From contig JAPOHG010000021.1 in the NCBI GenBank assembly GCA_029979565.1, forward strand, positions 1-33,661: a stretch of 33,661 nucleotides of DNA, given 5' to 3'. Positions 26,301 through 32,984 of the stretch are shown piece after piece. Numbering within the stretch: position 1 is the first letter of the stretch; the number at the start of each line of letters is the position of its first letter. Under the pieces are notes generated by a model. It did no database searches and was not told where the DNA came from. It saw only the letters and a list, made by a program, of their open reading frames with translations. The position numbers and the translations under genes were made by a program. Origin of the DNA: a bacterium. Lineage in GTDB: Bacteria; Bacteroidota; Bacteroidia; Flavobacteriales_D; Sanyastnellaceae.

Positions 26301-26658
26301 ATACGCTTACACCGAAGAAGGGGTGTACCAGGTGTATTTGACGGTTTTCAGCACAGACGGGTACTGCTCAGACCAAGCATTGGTTGAAGTGGATGTCATC
26401 GTGGTCTCGGTAGATGAGCTGGGTTTTGAAGCCAACCTGTGGCCCAATCCCGCAACAGGCTCGGTAATCTTTGAATCAAGCGCAACCATGAGTGAGGTCG
26501 AGCTGTACGGGATGGACGGCCGCCTTCTCGCATCGCATGCACCCCACCAAACGCGGTTTACATTGGATGTATCTCAATGGCCTGCGGGCGTGTATGTCGC
26601 GCGCATTACGACACCCCAAGGAATCAAGTCGGTTCAAGTCATTCGAGCCGCCCGCTGA
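23356..26658 (+). CDS. Exported lamin-tail/Calx-beta/PKD protein with T9SS type A domain
   Basis: A 1100-residue multidomain secreted protein. The start at 23356 gives a signal peptide with the hydrophobic run F-F-T-L-L-L-I-G-I ending G-W-S-Q at residue 32. Domains in order: lamin-tail domain (about 33-150; L-V-I-N-E-F-D), an unassigned beta-rich region with two W-G/F-G type strands (150-445), a second lamin-tail domain (about 449-580; I-F-I-S-E-Y-V-E-G-N-S-N-N-K), a Calx-beta-like domain (about 620-730), an OB-fold/DUF5689-like region (about 733-890), a PKD domain (about 936-1016; W-T-F-G-D-G-G) and a type A sorting domain (about 1017-1100; W-P-N-P-A-T-G). Lamin-tail domains of this kind are frequent in secreted nucleases and adhesins. 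No nuclease motif is seen here, but its convergent neighbour is a secreted nuclease-like enzyme. Confidence 0.88.
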   Translation: MPTIITATTPRIRAGFFTLLLIGIATSAGWSQLVINEFDPSGPGTDTEEFVELYGTPSEDLSGYALVIYNGSNAQSNLTIDLTGLSLDADGFLLIGGPGLPEADVVIESTNWLQVGQEGIALYDADAANFPNGTPVTDEDLLDAVVYGNNQPPMLSLLDVLTPNGVQLNESAEGLADYQSLSRVPDGGSPQTPGDFILQAPTPGYSNVLVCDGGQITLQNAANSEVCTDASELVLIQLLHTNDVPEASFTAVVADAETGLIMATFDGPAVNVAGMGDGVLEVFGVSHNDPLIASTTASGQPVEGIEGEGCYAFAFNSIEIIGETCDPPACDGGNVTDASGTPSALGCLGMENAVVTFGYTSEAVDAEYIFVITDEAQVILDTVGFPQYDFTALGVGTYQVWGSSGLEGFDETTLEAGSPLSGILGVECDSLSNSFLEVEILDCESASFCEEIFISEYVEGNSNNKALELYNPSPVAINLEGYHMETWNNGASEPTNTQLLEGVIEPNDVFVIMNALAAPELYQAADIESQVTWFNGNDVIVLYHDGVIIDQMGEFGPDPGSPFTVDGGAGEMAEYTLVRKSNVSQGSTNWEVGQYQWDVYPQDTFDFIGYHSATCTGTPDMALGFAATDLYVFEGGGAEVVMQVAYPLQDATVVVDVVGGTATPGDDFPGVFPLPEFSFPIGLLNDQSFTFAAIDDEEPEGEETVELAIEVTSGEVVLLIDTVTIHIQPSDLTYPVYDIATVRSVDFVSGVTDSLGVSCELRGIAHGWNDYPSGLQFTLIDSTHGINVFSPLSDFGYEEVVPGDSLRIRGTIAQFAGLTQIIADTVLYEGSGFLTEQPELVQELNEETESHVIRLKCVELVDPAQWTNSAPSFEVDITTGAQVYTMRIDANTDLFLTDPPVGVFGVTGIGDQRDFDEPHFEGYRISPRYQSDLSEPVDAAFTVVSPWNLLDGNLEIENLSTGAAGYYWTFGDGGTSDEETPEYAYTEEGVYQVYLTVFSTDGYCSDQALVEVDVIVVSVDELGFEANLWPNPATGSVIFESSATMSEVELYGMDGRLLASHAPHQTRFTLDVSQWPAGVYVARITTPQGIKSVQVIRAAR

Positions 26659-28419
26659 TCAGCAGGTCGCCCCGAACAATCCGAGCAACAACAGCAAGTC
26701 GGCCACCGATACGACGGAGTCATTGGAAAGGTCGCCTGGGCAGAGGTCCAGCGCGCTGCACACACACAATTCCAATCCATCGTTGACCCCGTCTTCATCG
26801 GTATCGGCGGCGAGGGGGTCGGTGCCGTACACGTTGATTTCAAGCGCATCACTCAATCCGTCTCCATCGGTATCGCTGCACGCATCTCCGATGCCGTCGC
26901 CGTTGAAATCACTTTGTCCAGGATTTTCCGCGTAGATACAGTTGTCCTCATAGTCGTTGACGCCATCCCCATCGCTATCCGGAGCAGACCCCAGCAAATC
27001 CCCCAACCCTAAATCCCCCACAACAAGGAAATGGTCGGAAGCGTCGAGGGCATCATCAGCGAGCAATCCGAATTCAGCGAGACGCTCCTCGCTCATGTCT
27101 GCGGTGCGCACCACAAACCCCGCCTTTAATTCTATCGAGGCGTCGGATGTGATGAGGTAATCGAGTTTTCCCGGCATCCATTCGGAGTTGATGTTGCTGC
27201 TCATCCAGGTAAAATCAAACGCGTGGTCGGTTTGCAAAAGGGGGTGCTCTGTGAGGGCTGTTCCATCCCAGTCTGGACTAAAATCCGGACCGTACGTGCT
27301 TTCGTCACTGATGTCTCCACTAACCAAGGTGTAAATCGGGTCGTCGAGCCCCACCATGTTGAGATCGCCGCCGTAAATGACAGGGCTATTGGGGGCGAGG
27401 ACCAGGTCGCCCTCGCCGTTCATAGCATCCCGCAAAAACGCCATGTATTCGTCGGCTTCGGCTTGCCGCTGTGCTTCGTTGGAAGATCCTCCGCAGCATT
27501 TCAAGTGACTGCTTGTGATGAGCAACGGAACACCCCAACCCGGGTGGCCCTCGACCAATGCAGGAAACTGCCGCATAACCGAAGGAAACGAAGACAGGAT
27601 AACCCCTTTGGACGCAACCATCAAATCCCAATCATCTTTGACCACATTCCACGACTCATCGCCCGCCAGTGGAAGCCAGTCATTGAGCAAGCCCTGCACG
27701 TAGGAGGCGCTGACATTGGAGACCTCTGAAAGTGCAAGAATGTCCGGATCGACAGCCTGTAAGATTCGTTTCATGGCTTGCTGGGCGAAAAGTTCATCCA
27801 TTCGGTTGTTGACGTTCCAGAAAGCCACGCGGTTGAGCGTCCCGGGTGGGCGTGCAATGCTGACAGGAACAAAGGTGTCCGGCGCATCGAGCGGGATGTG
27901 TTCCAGGCCGCCTGCAGGAAAACCGATTTGCTCATCGTTGTCGTACCACATGATTCGCACCGTTGATTCGCCCACCTGGGTTAAATCACGGTCGAACGCC
28001 AACTCAAACTCCGTTCCACTGTAGGTCGGTGCTGCCCGCATGCCGATTTCGTTGAACGACTCAATCCCCGAACCATTGGTGTAGCGTATGGCTTGCCGGG
28101 AGGCCAAATTGATGAGCAGGTCAACTCCGAGCCCCATGCTGGCGTAATCCACCCCGGTGTTGGGATCGTCATCCAAATCGAGAAGGATGCGGTAATCATT
28201 GGGAAGCGCGTTTTCATCCAGCGCCACCTCTTCGCCAACTTCAATGTGCAAGTAGAGCCAGTCGGCGTTGCTGGTGACTGCCGCCGCCGCAAATGGACTT
28301 CCTTCGGCGCCTGTGCTGTGTGGGATTTCACTCCAATCCTCAAATTGGTTGTCCAGTTGAATTTGACCCCAGGCAGGAAAGGCTGCAAATGCCAAGAAAG
28401 TGAGAATGAAGTTTTTCAT
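26659..28419 (-). CDS. Exported endonuclease/exonuclease/phosphatase-family hydrolase
   Basis: A 586-residue secreted enzyme. The signal peptide ends at about residue 18 (A-W-G-Q). Residues about 20-180 form a beta-rich domain like CBM9/DOMON modules (D-W-S-E-I-P, L-D-L-D-D-D-P-N-T-G). The EEP catalytic domain spans about 190-470 with the expected residues: Asn in F-W-N-V-N-N, Glu in A-L-S-E-V, Asp-Asn in Y-G-G-D-L-N, a C-terminal K-L-D-Y and Asp-His in A-S-D-H-F. It therefore probably cuts phosphodiester or phosphomonoester bonds of extracellular nucleic acid or phospholipid. Residues about 478-586 hold thrombospondin type 3 calcium repeats (D-x-D-x-D-G motifs) and end in C-P-G-D-L-S-N-D followed by a hydrophobic L-L-L-L-L-G tail, not a standard T9SS domain. 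Its stop codon abuts the stop of the lamin-tail gene. Confidence 0.88.
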   Translation of the reverse strand: MKNFILTFLAFAAFPAWGQIQLDNQFEDWSEIPHSTGAEGSPFAAAAVTSNADWLYLHIEVGEEVALDENALPNDYRILLDLDDDPNTGVDYASMGLGVDLLINLASRQAIRYTNGSGIESFNEIGMRAAPTYSGTEFELAFDRDLTQVGESTVRIMWYDNDEQIGFPAGGLEHIPLDAPDTFVPVSIARPPGTLNRVAFWNVNNRMDELFAQQAMKRILQAVDPDILALSEVSNVSASYVQGLLNDWLPLAGDESWNVVKDDWDLMVASKGVILSSFPSVMRQFPALVEGHPGWGVPLLITSSHLKCCGGSSNEAQRQAEADEYMAFLRDAMNGEGDLVLAPNSPVIYGGDLNMVGLDDPIYTLVSGDISDESTYGPDFSPDWDGTALTEHPLLQTDHAFDFTWMSSNINSEWMPGKLDYLITSDASIELKAGFVVRTADMSEERLAEFGLLADDALDASDHFLVVGDLGLGDLLGSAPDSDGDGVNDYEDNCIYAENPGQSDFNGDGIGDACSDTDGDGLSDALEINVYGTDPLAADTDEDGVNDGLELCVCSALDLCPGDLSNDSVVSVADLLLLLGLFGATC

Positions 28420-28453
28420 GCAGAGCCGAATTAAAGTGCAAGCAAGTTACGGG

Positions 28454-28461
28454 TAGATTTG
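28454..28461 (+). promoter_or_regulatory. Candidate -7 element for the EamA transporter gene
   Basis: TAGATTTG matches TAnnTTTG exactly but ends only five bases before the ATG at 28467, implying a leaderless or nearly leaderless transcript. No TTG is present at the -33 distance. An alternative is chance. Confidence 0.35.
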
Positions 28462-28466
28462 CCGGC

Positions 28467-29378
28467 ATGAATCGCCGCCAAAGCACTTGGATGCTTCACT
28501 TCATAGTCCTGATTTTCGGCTTCACGGGAATTTTGGGCAAACTCATTTCGCTGGATGCGGATCGCTTGGTGTTCTGGCGGGTGTTGTTGGGGGGTGGTTT
28601 GGTTTGGCTGTGGCTTGCTTTGCGCGGCCGTATTCAACGGTTTTCCATGCGCAGTATGTGGAAGGTGGCCTTGGTTGGGTGCACTGCGGCGGCACATTGG
28701 ATTGCGTTCTTCGCCAGCATCAAGGTGAGCAACGTGTCGGTGGCACTGGCGACGTTGGCCACAACACCGGTGTTCGTTAGTGTGGTGGAGCCGCTGGTGT
28801 ACAAGCGGCGGGTGGACGCACGGGAAGTGGTGTTGGGTGTGGTGATTATTTGCGGGTTGCTCGTATTGCTTTGGGGACCGGCGCCGTCAGGGGCAATTAG
28901 TGATTTGAGCCAATACCATCTGGGTGTGGGATTGGCGCTGATTTCTGCGGCATTGGCCGCCGTATTTGCCACCTTCAATTCCGTCCTTGTGCGCTCCCAC
29001 GATTCCGCGAATTTGACGCGGGTGGAATTGTTGAGCGCGGCCGTGGTGCTGGCGTTACTGTTCTTGGCACAAGGCAACGGTTGGGAGGCTGCGCACTGGA
29101 GTGTGCCGCGTGAAGATTGGGTGTGGTTGGGACTCCTCGCCACACTCGCTACGGCGTTTGCCTTTCTCATGAGCATCGAGGTAATGAAGGAACTTTCACC
29201 ATTCACTACAGCGGTGGCCATCAACTTGGAACCGGTGTATGCTATTGTATTGGCGGCGCTGATTTTTGGCGATGAGGAACGGATGCACGGCGGGTTTTAT
29301 GTTGGCGCCACCATCATTGTTGGTGCAGTTTTCGTGGACGCATGGTTCAAACGCCGGGCTCGGTTGAAAGGGGTTTAG
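28467..29378 (+). CDS. EamA-family (DMT superfamily) membrane transporter
   Basis: A 303-residue integral membrane protein with about ten hydrophobic helices and the two-fold EamA repeat. The first repeat starts at about residue 9 (L-H-F-I-V-L-I-F-G-F-T-G-I-L-G-K). The second, from about 155, ends with the marks P-F-T-T-A-V-A-I-N-L-E-P-V-Y-A and G-A-x-x-I-V-G-A. These drug/metabolite transporters export amino acids, nucleobases or other small compounds; the substrate cannot be told here. It is a single-gene unit: divergent from the nuclease gene (47 bases between starts) and overlapping convergent hemW by four bases. Confidence 0.92.
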   Translation: MNRRQSTWMLHFIVLIFGFTGILGKLISLDADRLVFWRVLLGGGLVWLWLALRGRIQRFSMRSMWKVALVGCTAAAHWIAFFASIKVSNVSVALATLATTPVFVSVVEPLVYKRRVDAREVVLGVVIICGLLVLLWGPAPSGAISDLSQYHLGVGLALISAALAAVFATFNSVLVRSHDSANLTRVELLSAAVVLALLFLAQGNGWEAAHWSVPREDWVWLGLLATLATAFAFLMSIEVMKELSPFTTAVAINLEPVYAIVLAALIFGDEERMHGGFYVGATIIVGAVFVDAWFKRRARLKGV

Positions 29379-30514
29379 GCCATGAAAAACTCCGCCGCAA
29401 TGGCGTCGGCCATCACCCAATGCGGCTCGGCGATGCGGAATACACCGCCACCAATTTCAACAAGCACTCCTCGATCTAAGAAGCGGTTCCAAGCTTCCGG
29501 TTCTGCTTGGTCCGGCCGATGGCCAAATTGTTTTTTCAGGTCGCTCAATGCAATGCCGCGGGCGGTGCGCAACCCTGTCATCAGGGACTCGTTGTATCGG
29601 TCGAGGGGTGTAAGGGATTCGATGTCAGTGGGCAAATCCTGTGCTCCAGAGGCCAGCGACACAGCCTTGATGTACCTCGGGTTGTTGGCCACATTGGCAT
29701 ACCGGTGCGCTCCATCGAAACCGTGCGCCCCCGGACCAATCCCCCAATACGGCAGCCCTGACCAATAGTGTTGGTTGTGCACGGCGTGCCCCCCCGGCAT
29801 GGCCCAATTGGACACCTCGTAATGTTCGAACCCGGCGTCAGCCATAGCTTGGCACAGCCGGCGGTATTCTGCTTCCACCGCCTCGTCTTCAGGTACGTTT
29901 TGCGCCCCCTGTTGTACGCGACGTCCCAACACTGTTCGGTCTTCCACTGTGAGAATGTACGCGGACAGGTGATCCACAGGCAAGGCGACGAATTGCCTCA
30001 ACTCCTCCTCGAAGGGCAATATCCGGTTGGGCAGCCCGTAAATGAGGTCGGCGGAAATATGGTTGAATCCTGCCTCGGCAGCAAGGCGAACCGCTGCTGC
30101 CGCGTCCTTAGCGGTGTGCTGCCGGTTCATCCAATCGAGTTGGTCTTGATCAAACGATTGCAAGCCAATGGACAGGCGGTTGATGCCCATCTCCAACCAC
30201 GTTTCGAGCCGCTCAGATGTGACGTCCTCCGGGTTGGCCTCCAGCGTTACCTCTCGGCAATTTGAGGCGTGAGGGAGCATCCGCTTCAATAAGGCTTCCA
30301 GCCCGGACAAGTGAAACAAGGACGGCGTACCCCCTCCGAAGTAGATGCTTTGAAGCTGTGTGAAGTCCGGGTTTTCAGCGGCGATGCGCAGGTCCAATTC
30401 CTTGACCAGAGCCGCTTCCATCGCCTCCATTGTTTGGGTGTTGGTGGAGAAATGGAAGTCGCAGTAATGGCATGCAGTTCTGCAGAATGGAATGTGAATG
30501 TAAATCCCAAACAT
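29375..30514 (-). CDS. hemW: Radical SAM heme chaperone HemW
   Basis: A 379-residue radical SAM protein of the HemN/HemW family. The iron-sulfur cluster motif is C11-R-T-A-C15-H-Y-C18 in a P-F-C-R-T-A-C-H-Y-C-D-F context. The absence of HemN's extra N-terminal length, together with G-G-G-T-P-S and the family block N-R-L-S-I-G-L-Q-S-F, favours HemW. HemW proteins bind heme and pass it to target proteins rather than oxidising coproporphyrinogen; older annotations call them oxygen-independent coproporphyrinogen III oxidase-like. The H-x-x-Y-W x-G-x-P-Y-x-G-x-G-P-x-A-H region is also typical. It is divergent from the biotin carrier gene (39 bases) and overlaps the EamA gene 3' end by four bases. 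Confidence 0.95.
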   Translation of the reverse strand: MFGIYIHIPFCRTACHYCDFHFSTNTQTMEAMEAALVKELDLRIAAENPDFTQLQSIYFGGGTPSLFHLSGLEALLKRMLPHASNCREVTLEANPEDVTSERLETWLEMGINRLSIGLQSFDQDQLDWMNRQHTAKDAAAAVRLAAEAGFNHISADLIYGLPNRILPFEEELRQFVALPVDHLSAYILTVEDRTVLGRRVQQGAQNVPEDEAVEAEYRRLCQAMADAGFEHYEVSNWAMPGGHAVHNQHYWSGLPYWGIGPGAHGFDGAHRYANVANNPRYIKAVSLASGAQDLPTDIESLTPLDRYNESLMTGLRTARGIALSDLKKQFGHRPDQAEPEAWNRFLDRGVLVEIGGGVFRIAEPHWVMADAIAAEFFMA

Positions 30515-30553
30515 GCCCCCAAGTTCGCTCCAAATTGCGCCTAACTTGCTCTC

Positions 30554-31039
30554 ATGGAATGGGAAGTTCGTTGGCCTGATGGACGGGCGGAGCGTGTTTC
30601 ACCCCAAGCGGGCGAGGCATGGGACTGGAAACCGGTTGGTCCAGGGGTGTACGATGTGCGCATGGGCACAAAAAATGTCCGGATTGAAACGCTCGAGGGT
30701 CCAGACGCTGAAGGTCACGTTCGCATTCGCGTGAACGGGGTGGAGCATCAGTTGCAGGTACTTGATGACCAGAAAATGCTCCTGGAATCCATGGGCATGG
30801 GAAAGGGCGCTGAATCAGTGGAATCGGCAGTCGAGGCGCCCATGCCCGGTAAGGTACTCGAGGTAAAGGTGGCAGCGGGCGATGAGGTAGTGGCTGGAGA
30901 TGCGCTGCTCATCCTTGAGGCCATGAAGATGGAGAATGTCCTCCGTGCGCCTCGAGATGGAAAAATCGAACGAATCCAGGCCCAGGTGGGAGAGGCCGTA
31001 GAAAAAGGCACGGTATTGGTTACATATGAAACGAATTAA
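30554..31039 (+). CDS. Biotin carboxyl carrier protein-like (biotinyl/lipoyl domain)
   Basis: A 161-residue protein. Residues about 85-161 form a biotinyl domain with the attachment site E-A-M-K125-M, and P-M-P-G-K near the start of the domain. The N-terminal 80 residues are beta-rich and resemble the extra domain of carrier subunits associated with acyl-CoA carboxylases (acetyl-, propionyl- or methylcrotonyl-CoA) in Bacteroidota. The carrier swings biotin between the biotin carboxylase and carboxyltransferase sites. No carboxylase gene is in the window, so its partner is elsewhere. The next gene starts two bases after its stop. TAACTTG at 30542-30548 ends five bases before the ATG. Confidence 0.93.
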   Translation: MEWEVRWPDGRAERVSPQAGEAWDWKPVGPGVYDVRMGTKNVRIETLEGPDAEGHVRIRVNGVEHQLQVLDDQKMLLESMGMGKGAESVESAVEAPMPGKVLEVKVAAGDEVVAGDALLILEAMKMENVLRAPRDGKIERIQAQVGEAVEKGTVLVTYETN

Positions 31040-31041
31040 TC

Positions 31042-32049
31042 ATGCGTTGGAAAAACATGAAAAGCGCAGTGCATAAGGGGCTCATCAGCGCGGTCCTTGT
31101 TGTTGGTTGCAGCTTGGCACATGCCCAGAGTTGCGACAACCCCATTCCCATTTGCGGTGACATCCCGGAGCCGCTTTCACTCAGCTTTGTCCAGTCGTTG
31201 GATGTGGCCTGTGTGAATTCACCGTACGTTTCGGTATTGGAATTCATGACCAACGGAAACGTGGTCAACACCGGGGGCGCAACGGTTGAGGTGGGTGGTG
31301 TCGCGTGTGAAACGGACGGTGTGGAGGATGTGATTGAATTGGTGGTGGTGAAACCCGACCCTCAGGCTTTGTGCGACGTCGACGCCTATGAAGTGGTGGC
31401 TACCTGTGGTGAAACAGGGGGCTCCTTCACCGTGGTGACCAACGACTTGCTCCCCAACACGACGTACTTGATTTTGGTCGGCACGGCGCACGACCCTTCG
31501 TTGACGCCTTGCAATTTGACCTTGTTTTTGTCCGGCCCGGCGGTGTCCATCGATGCGTGTTGCACCACCAACATTGCCCCCGGTCAAAGCGTCACCCTCA
31601 CCGTCACCGGCGGGGACGAAGACCTTGGGTACACCTGGTTTCCTGATTTGGGCTTGTCGTCGACCACGGATGCGGAAATCATCGCTTCGCCTTCGGTTAC
31701 CACCACGTATTCGGTTTCAGGGTTCTTTGGCGGTTGCCAGTTCACCGATGCCGTGACCATCACGGTCGGCAACCCGGTGGGCATCCCCACCAGCTTCACG
31801 CCGAACAGCGATTTGATCAACGATTACTGGAGCATCGACGGCTTGTCCCAATACAATCAGGCCGATGTTCGCATATACGACCGTTGGGGCCAATTGGTTT
31901 TCCGCAGCGTGGGCTATGCCCAGCCTTGGGACGGCAAGAACGGCGGCAACGATGTGCCGGTCGGAACGTATTACTACGCCATAGACTTCAACGACCCGCA
32001 ACTCGTGGGCATGGAAACGGTCACTGGCTTTATCAGCATCATCCGATGA
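31042..32049 (+). CDS. Exported protein with T9SS type B (gliding-motility-type) sorting domain
   Basis: A 335-residue secreted protein. A signal peptide is evident (hydrophobic I-S-A-V-L-V-V-G-C, end A-H-A-Q near residue 29); ATG 31057 is an alternative start that keeps it. The mature N-terminal part (about 30-170) is cysteine-containing and beta-rich with no recognised domain. Residues about 175-235 look like an Ig/PKD-like strand set (Y-T-W-F-P-D-L-G-L-S). The C-terminal ~85 residues are a type B sorting domain of the CHU_C kind: I-P-T-S-F-T-P-N-S-D, Y-D-R-W-G-Q-L-V-F and V-G-T-Y-Y-Y. Type B cargo needs a PorP/SprF partner, and the next gene encodes one; the coding sequences overlap by four bases. 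Confidence 0.9.
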   Translation: MRWKNMKSAVHKGLISAVLVVGCSLAHAQSCDNPIPICGDIPEPLSLSFVQSLDVACVNSPYVSVLEFMTNGNVVNTGGATVEVGGVACETDGVEDVIELVVVKPDPQALCDVDAYEVVATCGETGGSFTVVTNDLLPNTTYLILVGTAHDPSLTPCNLTLFLSGPAVSIDACCTTNIAPGQSVTLTVTGGDEDLGYTWFPDLGLSSTTDAEIIASPSVTTTYSVSGFFGGCQFTDAVTITVGNPVGIPTSFTPNSDLINDYWSIDGLSQYNQADVRIYDRWGQLVFRSVGYAQPWDGKNGGNDVPVGTYYYAIDFNDPQLVGMETVTGFISIIR

Positions 32050-32981
32050 GAAAATTCACCCTCCTCCTTGTTGTGGCGTCGGCGTTGTCATCGGCTCAAG
32101 CCCAGCAACTCCCCGTCCGTGCCACCGCGATGATGAACCCCTTCCAGGACCACGCCGCAGCTGCGGGTGTGCTGGGCTGCATGGATTTGCACATGGGATT
32201 CCGCAACCAGTGGTCGGGCATTGACGGCGCTCCCCAAACTTCGTTTGTCAACCTCCACGGCCAGATGGAAGGCCAAAACAACGACTTCCACGGGATCGGT
32301 ATTCGCGTGGAGGATGATGCGGCGGGCGCCTGGGGTTACACCTCGGTAAACGCGGCATACGCGTACAATTTACGCTTGTCCAGTGGCGCTCGACTGGCGG
32401 CAGGGATCAGCGCCGGCTTCTTCCAACACCGGTTGGAATTCAGCATGCTGGATATGCCGGAGTTGCAAGTGGCCAACGACCCTGCTGTATTTGGTGACCA
32501 ACAATTCATCGTGCCCATCCTCGACGCGAGCCTCTGGTATTATGACCGTGACAAGTACGCCGGTCTGACCATCCAAAATGTGACCCAGCCTTCGATGGAA
32601 AAGATCAGCCAGTTCGGTAAGCTGCGGAGGCAATTGGTGGTGCTCGCCGGTTCCGAAGTGGAGCTCGACGGTCGGTGGATGTTCCTGCCCTCAGCACAGG
32701 CCCGCCTTGGCTCCGGAGTGCCGCCCGCAGCGGAGGTGCTCGGGCTGTTTAAGTACGACCAAGTGGTTGGCGTCGGATTGGGCTACCGTTCACAAAGCGC
32801 GCTAATTGTTGCAGCCCAAGCCAAGGTTTTGGACTACCTCAGCATCGGCTACGCCTACGAATTGAATGTGTCGCCGCTGGCAGGAGCCGGAGGGGCCAAC
32901 ACCCACGAAATCGTCATCGGGATCAATGCCTGTTCCGGCCGTCCTGCGGGCCGAACCATTCCTTGTCCTGCCTACAACTAA
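32046..32981 (+). CDS. PorP/SprF-family type IX secretion membrane protein
   Basis: A 311-residue outer-membrane beta-barrel-like protein with a signal peptide ending A-Q-A-Q near residue 20. It has the PorP/SprF layout: N-P near the start (M-M-N-P-F), the G-F-R-N-Q-W family motif, paired Y-N-L / G-A-x-L-A-A-G strands, and a C-terminal barrel strand (H-E-I-V-I-G-I). SprF-like proteins help secrete and attach type B T9SS cargo to the cell surface, and this one follows such a cargo gene with an ATGA overlap. The pair is likely a dedicated cargo-partner unit. The histidine kinase start is three bases downstream. Confidence 0.9.
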   Translation: MRKFTLLLVVASALSSAQAQQLPVRATAMMNPFQDHAAAAGVLGCMDLHMGFRNQWSGIDGAPQTSFVNLHGQMEGQNNDFHGIGIRVEDDAAGAWGYTSVNAAYAYNLRLSSGARLAAGISAGFFQHRLEFSMLDMPELQVANDPAVFGDQQFIVPILDASLWYYDRDKYAGLTIQNVTQPSMEKISQFGKLRRQLVVLAGSEVELDGRWMFLPSAQARLGSGVPPAAEVLGLFKYDQVVGVGLGYRSQSALIVAAQAKVLDYLSIGYAYELNVSPLAGAGGANTHEIVIGINACSGRPAGRTIPCPAYN

Positions 32982-32984
32982 TCC

